DNA of 64,000 nucleotides from Agelas oroides. Its lineage: Eukaryota > Porifera > Demospongiae > Agelasida > Agelasidae. Location of the stretch: NCBI GenBank assembly GCA_949130485.1, contig OX422186.1, forward strand, positions 4,071,313-4,135,312, read 5' to 3'. How positions within the stretch are numbered: the stretch's first letter is position 1; each line of letters starts with the position of its first letter. Shown piece after piece: positions 24,376 to 33,615 of this stretch. The notes under the pieces are model-generated. The model saw nothing but the letters and a program-made list of their open reading frames with translations, searched no databases and was not told where the DNA came from. The position numbers were made by a program, and so were the translations under genes.

Positions 24376-25563
24376 CTATATATTTGCATTGGTGCATGTT
24401 TCCTCTACTTGAGGAGGTATGACTTTCCCGTTGATCACAAGTTTGCCATCAGAGAAGCGGATATAAGCCCTTTTGCCCTCTTGTCTTGCCCTTTTCATTT
24501 CTTCCACTTGTATACGTCGTTCCCTTCTTTCATCGATGGTTAGATCTTCTGCAAGGTACAGCTTTGAGCCTTTTAGTGCAGGTGCCTTCTTGAGTAGTTG
24601 TATTTTCTCTTGTTCTGTTTTAAACTTAACAAGGATAATGCGAGCCTTTCCTTCTGTTTTCTTTCCCACTCTTCTCATATCCAGTGGACTGAACTCCACA
24701 TTCAGTTTGCTCTGCAAAATCTCAACCACTTTCTCTCTGTCTTCAGTAGAGTTACTACTCTCCTCCAAATTACCAATGATAATGTTGCATTTACGTTGCA
24801 ATTTATCTCTCTCTCTTTCCAGGGAGACTTGTTTGGAGGTTAGACTGATCACTTTGTCTTCCAAATCCTGCAGCTTTTTCTCAGTTGTGACTTGGGCATA
24901 GCTCTTGGGAGGTGCAGGAACAGGGGGGGATTGAGGACTAGAGACTTGATTTTGTATCTGATCCTCTAGCTGTGCAATCTTGGCATCTTGTTCTTGTATT
25001 ATTCTGCGCAACTCTTTGGTAGCATTTTTGTGTCTTGTTTCTTGGTCCATCACCTCTTGAGTAAGTGCTTCTATCTTAAAAGACATTCTGTCCAACATTT
25101 CACCCATCTTTCTGACAACTTCTGGGAGGTCGTTCTGTGGACTGGAATCCTGGGATCCCATCAATAGCTGGCCATTGTTTCCATTGTTTTCTTTTGCAGG
25201 TGTTTGTTCCAGCTGTGTAAGTTGTGGGTTGGATAGCTCTTGGGGCTTCTGGCTATCCTGGAATGGGTTGAGACTATGGTCTTGTTGGTTTTTGGCTAGC
25301 CAATCTCCAATAGGTTCCCCTTTGTATTTGATACTTTTCCTCCACTTCTTTGTGGGGTGTACTCCTGACATGTTCTCAAACTCTGTGGGGCTAACCCATT
25401 TGGATTGGAATAAAACACATTTTCCCACTGATTTTCCCGTCATACGCATCTTGTGGACATGAAATTCTGCCCTATTTTGACCGCATGTTACCTGTAATAC
25501 CCTACAGGTAGGCTCTGCCCCTGAGCATTGCTCTTCGCATGTCTCGACAGGCGGTTGCGCCAT
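24376..25563 (-). CDS. LINE ORF1 (coiled coil + RRM-like RNA-binding protein)
   Basis: 395 residues with an intact frame. The N-terminus has Cys/His residues (ETCEEQCSGAEPTCRVLQVT) and the centre a long coiled coil (about 165-270). An RRM-like part follows (NIIIGNLEESSN ... LDMRRVGKKTEGKARIILVK ... LYLAEDLTIDERRERRIQ), as in L1/Tx1-type ORF1 proteins. These proteins trimerise and bind element RNA. The stop is 36 nt before the ORF2 start. ORF1 shows no lesion although ORF2 does. Confidence 0.85.
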   Translation of the reverse strand: MAQPPVETCEEQCSGAEPTCRVLQVTCGQNRAEFHVHKMRMTGKSVGKCVLFQSKWVSPTEFENMSGVHPTKKWRKSIKYKGEPIGDWLAKNQQDHSLNPFQDSQKPQELSNPQLTQLEQTPAKENNGNNGQLLMGSQDSSPQNDLPEVVRKMGEMLDRMSFKIEALTQEVMDQETRHKNATKELRRIIQEQDAKIAQLEDQIQNQVSSPQSPPVPAPPKSYAQVTTEKKLQDLEDKVISLTSKQVSLERERDKLQRKCNIIIGNLEESSNSTEDREKVVEILQSKLNVEFSPLDMRRVGKKTEGKARIILVKFKTEQEKIQLLKKAPALKGSKLYLAEDLTIDERRERRIQVEEMKRARQEGKRAYIRFSDGKLVINGKVIPPQVEETCTNANI

Positions 25564-25840
25564 TTGTGATAACAGTACGTAGCTGTGACTAAGTCTACAA
25601 GCACTTACAGATTGGTATTACTGGATTGCTGCCCCGTGAAGAAGGTCTCCGTGGAAGGAGGTCACCGTTGGGGGTTCTTCCCAGGGTGGGAGTCGCCTAG
25701 GCTTCCGAGAGTTCCCCCGAGAGTTCCCCCGCAGAAAGCGGTCTGCTCGGGCGCTCAGCTGTCACCGTCGAAGAACCAGTAGTCGAAGAAAAACAGTAGT
25801 AGAAACACGCACAGGTAGGTGAGCACAGCAGACAACTTCA

Positions 25841-26160
25841 GGTAATAGTAAACTATAAGAGTGTTGCGGACTTATGATGACAGAAGTTGGCTGCACAATG
25901 GGGTAAGAATTTCATCAAATATGACACCAACATCATACTGGTAGAAGGTTAGATCAGGGTCAGTGGTAGTAACATTTTCAACAATATGATGACATGGGTG
26001 TTTTGCAATGTAGTGTATAGCCTGAAGCATCACAAACGGCATTCTGTTCCTCATATGAAAGGACTGAGCTATGAGGACAAAAGTTGGCTACACAGTGGGG
26101 CAGTGTTGCTTAAGAATTTCATATCACATTAACAACATGCTGGTAGAAAGTTAAGGGTTA
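25841..26160 (-). repeat. Partial tandem duplicates of the neighbouring broken gene
   Basis: Two degenerate copies of one segment of the gene at 26268-27500. 25872-26060 (minus) reads TTTDPDLTFYQYD, VIFDEIL and CSQLL, and contains a SYEEQNA-encoding stretch; 26040-26150 repeats it again with more decay. The intact counterpart lies near 26760-26935. No independent gene. Confidence 0.6.
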
Positions 26161-26267
26161 CATTTACAAAAATATGACATGGTAAGTTATGTTACATTTC
26201 AACGAGATGATGACATGTAAGTTATGCTACATTTTTAACGAGATGGTGACACAGTAAGTTCTATATG

Positions 26268-27500
26268 TTAGTAGGAGGAAGAACGAGTTGCTTCCTTACA
26301 CCCTTTGACTTCTGAACAGACTTTGTTTGCTAATTTGTACTTTTCTATCCAAGCACTGGCAAAGGAAAATCCACATATGGTGATCCACATGTCGATGATC
26401 ATCATCAAAAGGGCTTCACTTTCACCATCTTCCCAATCTGCCGAAACCAATGACCAGTAAAAAAGTACATCCTCATCCTTTAAGATTCTACTTTTAATTT
26501 CTTCCTTAAAATTCTCTGGTAGTGGGACTTGGAAGCAGCGTTGAACCATCATTTCCACTGAATGGAAAAACATATATGTTGGATCATTCACATGCTTTAA
26601 CCCTCCTCGATCTGTTAGATTGATCCAGTCTTGGGAGTCACTGGAAATGTCGTCAGCATCATCCGTCAGATCAATCAGACAGAGAGTGAGCTGATCTTTG
26701 AGCGGGTGTGATGAAGTACGGAGCTTTTTTGTAAGCGCTCGTGGTATATAGCCTGCAGCATACCGAAGGGCATTCTGCTCCTCATACGAAAGGGATAACT
26801 CTTCTGGTGATGTACCAGCAGAAGTTGGCTGCACAATGGGGCAGTGTTGCTTCAGAATTTCATCAAAAATCTTTCCAATAACCGTGATACTGATAGAAGG
26901 TTGGATCTGGGTCGGTGCTGGTAACTTTCTGCAAAAAGTTCACTCATTCAGATTTGAAGGCCTCTGATGACCGAAGCTGGTGAAATGCACCAAAAATCTT
27001 CGTTCTACCAGAGCGATTCATTGGGTGATTTGCAATACACTCTTCCAATGACGTCGCCACCTTTTTGCTGAATGCAGCTGTAACAATTTCATTACTGGGA
27101 CAAGCCATCCATTTTGATAACTCTTCAGCTGTCTGCAAAATTGTTGAGCAGAAACCACCCTCTGTAATTACCGCCTCCACGCCTCTTTTCAGGAGTTCAC
27201 AAGACACTGAAAGTCCAGTTACAAAAATTATGTCAGTATACATTAAAGTCATGGATACACTAAACCAACTTTACTGTAGTTTAAAAATTACTTACATACT
27301 TACATACATACAGTATGCTTACCATTTCGATCGCTGTACACGATGAACTGCAGGCAGCCGCAGAACAGGCAGAACCACTGCAACCAGAAGCTTCCATCTT
27401 CAGCTAAGTTATCAACAACAGCTGCAAGTTTAAATACCGCGCCATTAACTCGCGCGCGCGCGTGCGCCTCGCGAACGACTTCGGGATCCACTTTGTTCAC
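26268..27500 (-). pseudogene. Repeat-family protein with RYAAGY and DRGGL motifs, broken
   Basis: Three coding pieces on the minus strand. Exon 1 (to about 27323) ends SDRN at a GTAAGC donor. Exon 2 (about 27225-26944) reads VSCELLKRGVEAVITEGGF, EELSKWMACPS and NRSGRTKIFGAFHQLR and then hits TGA. The third piece (26834-26268) reads EEQNALRYAAGYIPRAL, WINLTDRGGLKHVNDP and DEDVLFYWSLVSADW. A further frameshift lies near 26890. I recall similar repeat-encoded proteins from cnidarians and sponges but cannot name the family or its activity. It converges with the P-element-type gene, with the LINE between them. No reliable ATG in the first exon. Confidence 0.5.
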
Positions 27501-27640
27501 CGCGCTTCATGCCCGATGACGTCATACTGACGTATGACATCGACAATGCAGGCCATGCGCCAGAAGAGCACAACAAATGATGTCTACCACATTTACAAAG
27601 AAGAAAAAAAAAAAAAGAAGGAAAAAGATTCCATTCCCTG

Positions 27641-27683
27641 GCCCTAGCCCTAACCCTAACCCTAACTGTAACACTAAGCCCTA
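27641..27683. repeat. Short interstitial telomere-like repeat (CCCTAA)n
   Basis: CCCTAGCCCTAACCCTAACCCTAAC gives about four TTAGGG-type units, then a degenerate unit. Similar traces occur near 46980 and 59700. Too short to be a chromosome end. Confidence 0.7.
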
Positions 27684-27768
27684 ACCATTCGGCTACGAAG
27701 CACTGCTGACGAATCCCTGCACTGCACCGCCGCCTAATGTGTACCGCGCTAATGCACCACCAATATTA

Positions 27769-27801
27769 CTAGGTGAATGCAGAGCATTGTGGGGGCGAGC
27801 G
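27769..27801 (+). repeat. Candidate left terminus of the RPA/coiled-coil element
   Basis: CTAGGTGAATGCAGAGCATT then TGTGGGGGCGAGCG, preceded by TA. It is the inverted partner of 16450-16484. It lies 155 bp upstream of the RPA-like copy 2 start codon. Confidence 0.55.
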
Positions 27802-27831
27802 TGAGCTCTAATGCGCAAGCGCATGCAGAGC

Positions 27832-27913
27832 GGCTGGTGCGGCGCGGCTGGTGCGGCGCGGCTGGTGTGGCGCGGCTGGTGCGGCGCAGCTGGTGCGGCA
27901 CGGCTGGTGCGGT
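27832..27913. repeat. GC-rich 15-bp tandem repeat
   Basis: Six units of CGGCTGGTGCGGCGC with single changes, ending 43 bp upstream of RPA-like copy 2. It may be part of the promoter or 5' UTR. The stretch 27540-27768 contains A-rich sequence and telomere-like units and no gene. Confidence 0.85.
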
Positions 27914-27955
27914 CTAAACCACGTGGAATGTGATGTGTGAAAAAGTGGATTAGTG

Positions 27956-28978
27956 ATGGCAGAGAAGCGAAAGCTGGAGTTTGACAGTTTAAGTGGGGTT
28001 GCTGAGGCGGAGAGTGCAGATATTCACGGCGTTGTTGCTAGTGTGAGTCCTATGAAGAAAGGAAAGCGAGCGAGCTATTTTGATTGTAAACTTACAGATG
28101 GGGAAGTGCAGATGAGGGTTGTGGGATTTCGCGATGGACAACAAAAGAAGTTGTCGAGTTTCATGGAGAAATCTGAAAGTGTGTCCCTCAAGAACTGTCA
28201 AATAAGGCGCGCTCGCCAGGCCGAAGAATTGGAGATTGTGCTCAGATCGTCTTCTGGAGTCGAATTGTCTCCGAAGAAGTTTACTGTGGGTGACATTGGA
28301 AGGCTCGTTAATTCGAAGATGAAGTTAAAAGATTTGAATTCGAGAAACACTTTTGATAAGGTGTGTGTCGAAGCCAAAGTTGTCCGTGTCGATGAAAGTG
28401 TGAAGGTGGCTGGTGGCATTAGTAAGCAGGACGTAGTGATAGCTGATTCGACTTCAGTAGCGAAGATCACGCTGTGGGAGCGAGACATTGGTTGTGTGGT
28501 GGAGGGGAAGTCTTACAGCTTTGGTCAGGTTGTGGTGCGTAGCTATCAGCATACGAAGTACCTTTCAGTGCCTAAAGAAGGTGCGCTGATAATGGAAATT
28601 GAGGATGTTGGAGAGGTTGTGGAGGATGATCTTGCCGAGGACTCAGTCACTGTTCACAGTGCTGAGGTTATTGGTGTTATGACGCTTGATTCATACTCAG
28701 CGTGTTTGGCTTGTAACAGCAAGGTGGAGCCGTCGGGAAGTGAGATGGGATGTTGCAGTAAATGCAAGATGCAACAACGCATCAGTTGCTGCAAGAAACA
28801 TCTAAATGCTAAGCTGATGATAAGTGCGGGTTCGTCGTATCTGACCCTGAACGCCTTTGGCAGTAATGTGTGTGACATTGCACAGAGGGAAGATGTTACT
28901 GCTGAGTCCCTTCTTTCTGCTTCTCCTTTTCAACTGACTTATGAGAACAATGTCATTACTTCCATCCGCAGGCTGTAA
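27956..28978 (+). CDS. RPA70-like OB-fold ssDNA-binding protein (copy 2)
   Basis: 340 residues, single open frame, ATG at 27956 (MAEKRKLEFDSLSG). The domain order is as in copy 1: a first OB fold (HGVVASVSPMKKGKRASYFD ... MRVVGFRDG), a second OB fold (DVVIADSTSVAKITLWERDI ... GKSYSFGQVVVRSY) and a zinc-ribbon OB fold (CLACNSKVEP ... GCCSKCKMQQR), ending FQLTYENNVITSI. The family resembles RPA1 DBD-A/B/C without the N-terminal recruitment domain and so probably binds single-stranded DNA. It is head-to-head with the broken RYAAGY gene and followed by a coiled-coil ORF 0.6 kb downstream. No lesion is visible. An element-encoded protein is likelier than the cellular RPA1, which is longer. Confidence 0.85.
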   Translation: MAEKRKLEFDSLSGVAEAESADIHGVVASVSPMKKGKRASYFDCKLTDGEVQMRVVGFRDGQQKKLSSFMEKSESVSLKNCQIRRARQAEELEIVLRSSSGVELSPKKFTVGDIGRLVNSKMKLKDLNSRNTFDKVCVEAKVVRVDESVKVAGGISKQDVVIADSTSVAKITLWERDIGCVVEGKSYSFGQVVVRSYQHTKYLSVPKEGALIMEIEDVGEVVEDDLAEDSVTVHSAEVIGVMTLDSYSACLACNSKVEPSGSEMGCCSKCKMQQRISCCKKHLNAKLMISAGSSYLTLNAFGSNVCDIAQREDVTAESLLSASPFQLTYENNVITSIRRL

Positions 28979-29592
28979 TTTCTTTCCCATTTGATCGTTG
29001 TAAGAAGAGACTGAGTTTTTTGAGTTGAGTTGTTTTGATATGGTTGAAGTCTTATATGTCTGCAATACGTTGGTTGCATCTGCATAGCACAAGTGCGATT
29101 TTAGCGATCTAATTTACTCTAGTGCAAAGTATACGTGGGCAATACATATACATGTGTATGTAAATATGTATATAAGATTATAGATGAATAATTCACGAGG
29201 TTAATCGTTTAATTTCGCCGGTTAGACCGGGTGGTGTCATTTAGACACCTGCTTAGTGCTTTGAAATTGCTGGGCTGGTTGTGCTGATGTCACACTGTAG
29301 CACAGATATGCACTGGATCCAAAAACAGACAGAGTGTAGGTCCCATTCGACATTGTAGTGTAGTTGTAAATCCTAGCCGTTCAGTAAAGCCTCAAGAGTG
29401 GGAAAAGTGTGTGTGTGTGTGTGTGTTTTGGCTTTAGATTGCTAAGTGTTAGATCTTATTTTTAAACAGTTATGATGCGTGTGGGCGTACTGTATGCGTA
29501 TATATGTCTACTAATAATGTGATCACGTGGTGTGCACGCACTATATTGCACGTGTAGGTCTGGGTGTGAAGTCTTCGCAATCTGTCGCTGAA
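28979..29592. other. Spacer between RPA-like copy 2 and its coiled-coil ORF
   Basis: AT-rich, with a short GT run at about 29409-29425 and ATATGTA words. No ORF or clear polyadenylation signal seen. It may hold the 3' UTR of one gene and the promoter of the next. Confidence 0.35.
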
Positions 29593-30060
29593 ATGAGCGC
29601 ATCTAGCAGTCCTGCTAGGTATTTTGATGCAGTTGATTGGGGTGAGATGGTGGAGAAGTTACAACAAAAGGAAGAAAGGCTTGAAAAAATGGTGAAAGAA
29701 TATGAAGATCTATGGAAGGAGAAGGAAGAGCGAAGAGAAAAGAGAATGCGGTGTATGGAGCGAGATTTGCGGGAAGTAAAAATGAAGGAGAAAGAATTTG
29801 AAGAGAAGTGCAGGGAGAAGGAAGGGCGATGTGAAGAGAGAATGCGGCGTATGGAGCGAGATTTGCGGGAAATAAAAAAGAAGATTGAGGATTGGGAGTG
29901 GGAGGCTGAGGAAGAATGGAGGAGAGACAAGCGAAAGAAATTGGATCGAGAGAGGAGAGAAAGGATGAGAGAGGAACTAAAAGAGAAAGTTTGGATTGAA
30001 GAGAAAGAGCGAGCAAAAGTGCGAATGGAACTGGCTGAACAAGGAAGTTCAAAGAAGTGA
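29593..30060 (+). CDS. Highly charged coiled-coil protein (copy 2)
   Basis: 155 residues from MSASSSPARYFDAVDWGEMV to a TGA at 30060. After the first 20 residues it is almost entirely Glu/Lys/Arg heptads with an internal duplication (RMRCMERDLREVKMKEKEFE and RMRRMERDLREIKKKIEDWE). No other domain. Its place behind an RPA-like gene on the same strand mirrors the pair at 14.3-16.3 kb. It may be a structural or oligomerisation partner of the OB-fold protein; that is inference only. The start was chosen at the ATG because the region before it lacks coiled-coil character. Confidence 0.6.
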   Translation: MSASSSPARYFDAVDWGEMVEKLQQKEERLEKMVKEYEDLWKEKEERREKRMRCMERDLREVKMKEKEFEEKCREKEGRCEERMRRMERDLREIKKKIEDWEWEAEEEWRRDKRKKLDRERRERMREELKEKVWIEEKERAKVRMELAEQGSSKK

Positions 30061-30654
30061 ACTTTTACAGAACTGTTTACACTATAATGCAATGAAGTTT
30101 ACTGTGGTACTTTCCTTTACTGGACATCTTTAAGCCATAGTATTGCAAATAAGTTGATTTATAATTAGATACCACACAAAATACAATAAGTGTATATGTA
30201 TGTATGGGAATATGTTGTTGTTGAGTACATTTGCATTCTGGATTTTTCAATCAGAACCCCAGGACGGCCCACGCGGAGGGTGTACTCGTCCGTCCCACTC
30301 ACCCTGTTTTGCGTGATTGCGTGCACGGGTGAGGCCTACTACGGTGTGTGCATACATGTACAATCATACCCAATAAAAAGTATGTGTGCAGCATAGTGTT
30401 AAGATTGCATGAAGGGTGGGATGGACAGCTGGATGGAAGGATGAGATGATCTTCAGCACAGCCACTGGGACTGGCCTGCAGGGGTGGATGGATGGGATGG
30501 ACAGCTGGATGGATGAGACGATGTTCAGCACAGCCACTGGGACTGGCCTGCAGGGGTGGATGTTGTATGTTGAGTGGGGGAGCACCAACACCGCTGGCAC
30601 ATCGATGTTCAAAATTTCACACATACATAAAGTGTGAAGTTAAAACATAAAGGG
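30061..30654. repeat. Non-coding with a direct duplication (30416-30565)
   Basis: GGGATGGACAGCTGGATGGA and CAGCACAGCCACTGGGACTG ... GCCTGCAGGGGTGGATG occur twice here and once at 38078-38140. The small ORFs that overlap it follow the repeat. Confidence 0.6.
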
Positions 30655-30815
30655 AGATGGGGATGGGGCATTTATGGCTTAGATGGATGGGGCATTTTAT
30701 GGCTTAAATGGGTGGGTGGGGCATTTATGGCTTAAATGGGTGGGGCATTTTATGGCTTAAATGGGTGTGGTATTTATGACTTAAATGGGTGGGGCATTTA
30801 TGGCTCAAATGGATG
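30655..30815. repeat. Tandem repeat GGGGCATTTATGGCTTAAAT, about seven units
   Basis: Units of 22-25 bp with small length changes (GGGCATTT(T)ATGGCTTAAATGGGT). No coding meaning. Confidence 0.85.
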
Positions 30816-31280
30816 GGGCGGTTAGTTACTGTTTTTTGGGAGATATGCTCAAAAAATACTGGTCTTCAGGGGAGTACCCTTTCCGGTCCTCGCATGACCA
30901 CGGGTTTCGGTCCCTTTGAACTCCCGACCCGTGGCTTACTACAGAAAGGGCGGGACCACTCCCCGCCTAAGGTTTGCTTTGAGGAGCCCAGCTTTTGGTT
31001 GGCACATAGTGCTATGGGCATTCACAGTGCTATAAATATTCAAATTACTAAACAAATTGGGGGTGGGGCTCAATGGGTGGAGTTATCATATTAACTTATA
31101 ATAACTAGGGGGATGGGCGAACGGTTAACGTACGGGATTCTGGCTCGCTATCGTGTCGTCTTGGTGGAACGTCTGGGAGGCTTGTTCTTCGCTGGTAGGC
31201 GCTCCTGTACCGAAGATAATTCGGGTCTGTACTGCGGCGACCATCTCACGGTGAGTATTATTAGTTGTTTGTGTGTGATC
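30816..31280. other. Unassigned stretch
   Basis: Contains CCCTTTCCGGTCC and ACTCCCGACCCGTGG words and an 80-codon ORF (31113-31355) that runs into the terminal motif at 31284; I do not recognise its product. No tRNA structure was found. Confidence 0.3.
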
Positions 31281-32259
31281 ATAGATAATATAGCTCCGTA
31301 CCGGGATTGGAAACATCTCAATTATGCCGTCCACTCCACGTTACGCAGGAAGTAGTACTTCCGGTCGCGTACATGATGAACTGCGATCTGGGATCATCCG
31401 TGAAACCACTGCGAGGTTATCGCGCGCGTCGGGACGTCCAGTGTAGAGAGAGCACACTACAGCTACAAAAGATGGAGCACAACTAGAGAAGCTCCTCATG
31501 TGTGCACACAGTCAAATTTACAGGAAAAACGGTTTTTATAATTGCTCTTGAAAGTTGATAAAGCAAGCAAATTATACAGCATGATATCAACAATACACAA
31601 TACAATTGAATTAAGACAAAGAAAATGTAGAGGAAACCTGCCGAAAAAAGTAGATACAGCTTATGGTTACTTCCTTGGGGGTGTTTAGATAAGTGTTCAT
31701 TTTCAATTCTGTATAATCAACCTTGCTCTTGAACTCTGGGTATTGCTAACATCTTGGGATTGTGACGTACACAACCTCTTGGCACTGACAACCAAAGAAT
31801 TGTTGTGGAGGATCAAGCCGACACTGTCGTACAAGCAGGGACCAGCAGACCAGGAGCATCAGTCAGTGATGGCGAGTGATGGGATTGGAATGCTGGGAGT
31901 GTAGTGATATGTTTGCACCAGACTTAGTGACTAGATATCAACTAGTTGTCCTGCAATTAATACTGTGAGTGGCAACACTGGTAGTTCCTTGCAAATACGG
32001 AGTAAGATAGCGTTTCATCCATCATATTTCCTCTCTTCTCTTGCAATGCATGTCCAACTGGAATTTTCTCCCACCCATATCTGTAGGTGTACAGGGAATG
32101 AACGTTGCCGTTACACAAATACAAGAGGCCTATTTTCAAAAGGAAAGGCCATGGCTATTGCCGCCAAAAAAACTGGTGATTACCGCTACTGGTTGGTTAC
32201 TGCTACTGCATTAGTGGCAATAAAGTCACAAACTGACTATTGACACTGATCGGTGGCAC

Positions 32260-32515
32260 AAGAGCACATACGTAAGAACAAGTGGCTTGAGTTCTTAAGA
32301 GAGTGTAACTCCAATAGAAGCCCATAGTTCGGTCAAATTACTCAGCTGTACTAAAAATAGAACACCTGGTCACGTGCTTAGCAACAATGGCTTATGTCTA
32401 TCCACAGCTGAACAGTACATGTTACTATTCATAGTACTAGAGGTAAAATCCGAGCGGTTTCAAATCTTATGGAGTTACACACTCTTACTCAAGCCACCCG
32501 TTCTTATGTGCTCTT
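32260..32515. mobile_element. hAT-like MITE, copy A (256 bp)
   Basis: The ends AAGAGCACATA and TATGTGCTCTT are inverted. The 8-bp duplication GGTGGCAC flanks it exactly (32252-32259 and 32516-32523). The arms remain similar for about 45 bp (GTGGCTTGAG...AGTGTAACTCC). The 8-bp target duplication fits the hAT superfamily. Confidence 0.85.
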
Positions 32516-33088
32516 GGTGGCACAACAAGCCTTTTGACACTGAAGATGGGCGTATCACGCGAATCCCTGTAGAAGTTACCATGTATTGTGGCAGGTCAGT
32601 CTTGTGCCAATGTTTAAGCTTAACCTTGTACCTAGTAAGATGGAGAAGTGAAAATGACTGTAATCCAGCACAACTTGGTTAGAAATAAGTAGTATATGGA
32701 CCAGTCCTGCTTCAGGGGAGGGAGTCTAGAGGCATAGCCCCTAAACTGCCAGTGAAGGTAATTTGTCAAACCTAACCTTACATCAGTTGTTTTGCAATCA
32801 GGGAAATATCTGTTCAGTTCCTTTTCCTAGAAAAGGAGCTAGAGCTAATGGAGAGAGGGCCACTTCAAAGAAGGTCCATATACGCTTTCTCATGTAAGGT
32901 TGCTTCTTTATAGACTTATAGTAACTGTATGCAACAATGGAATGATTGGGATCGGTGGTAATAGGCATTTAGTGGCGATTATTGCCACCAATTTATGGGT
33001 GGTAATAATAGGCACTCCGAAAAGGAACTACCACAATCCCCCCCACAAACTCCTCCACAATCAAGTGTATGACATCATATACTGTTAC

Positions 33089-33347
33089 AAGAGCGCATAA
33101 GAACGGGCGGCTAGAGTAAGAGCGTGTAACTACGTAAAATTCGAAACCGGGCGGAATTTACTGCCAGTACTAAAAATAGTAACACGCACTGCGCACGCTG
33201 CATTGACATAAGCCCTTATGCATTGTTGCTAAGCGCACACGTGACCGGATGTTCTATTTTTAGTACGGTTCAATAATTTTGCCCGGACTATGGGCTTCTA
33301 TTGGAGTTACACGCTCTTACTCTAGCCGCCCGTTCTTATGCGCTCTT
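33089..33347. mobile_element. hAT-like MITE, copy B (259 bp)
   Basis: Same family as 32260-32515. The ends are AAGAGCGCATAAGAACGGGC and its inverted copy, with nearly perfect arms of about 42 bp. Flanks are ACTGTTAC (33081-33088) and GCTGTTAC (33348-33355), an 8-bp duplication with one mismatch. Confidence 0.85.
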
Positions 33348-33348
33348 G

Positions 33349-33615
33349 CTGTTACCATGCAAAACTTCAGACTGTGAGCTTTCTTCTAAAACACTCTAAA
33401 CCAAAGCCATAAACCTGCACTGAGAGCAACTGGTACACAAACTTCTTTACCTACCGTAGACTATGTATGGCCGTATACTTCCTGTAACTTAAGAAAAACG
33501 TGTTCATATCATCATATACTATTACCATGCAAAACTTCAGGCTGTGAGCTTTCTTCGGAAACACTCTAAACCAAAGCCATAAACCTACACTGAGAGCAAC
33601 TGGTACACAAAATTT
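33349..33615. repeat. Direct duplication of about 95 bp
   Basis: TTACCATGCAAAACTTCAG... through ...GAGCAACTGGTACACAAA occurs at 33351-33440 and again at 33524-33612 with about five differences. No gene. Confidence 0.8.

Larger units (their letters stand above)
20748..25840 (-). mobile_element. APE-type non-LTR retrotransposon (LINE), near full length
   Basis: Two ORFs on the minus strand: ORF1 (25563-24376) and, 36 nt further, an endonuclease/reverse-transcriptase ORF2 (24339-20844). The 3' end carries a short ATT tail (20748-20768) instead of poly(A). The 5' UTR extends to about 25800-25840; the exact end is not visible. Trinucleotide tails and this ORF layout occur in CR1/L2/I-related LINEs; the clade is not decided. 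ORF2 carries one frameshift and one stop, so this copy is inactive. No exact target duplication identified. Confidence 0.9.

Noticed and set aside
27641..27683. Chromosome end
   Set aside because: Only about four telomere-type units, flanked by unique sequence on both sides.
30840..30990. Possible tRNA or snRNA gene (GGTTTCGGTCCC, GACCCGTGG words)
   Set aside because: No cloverleaf with A and B boxes could be folded by eye.
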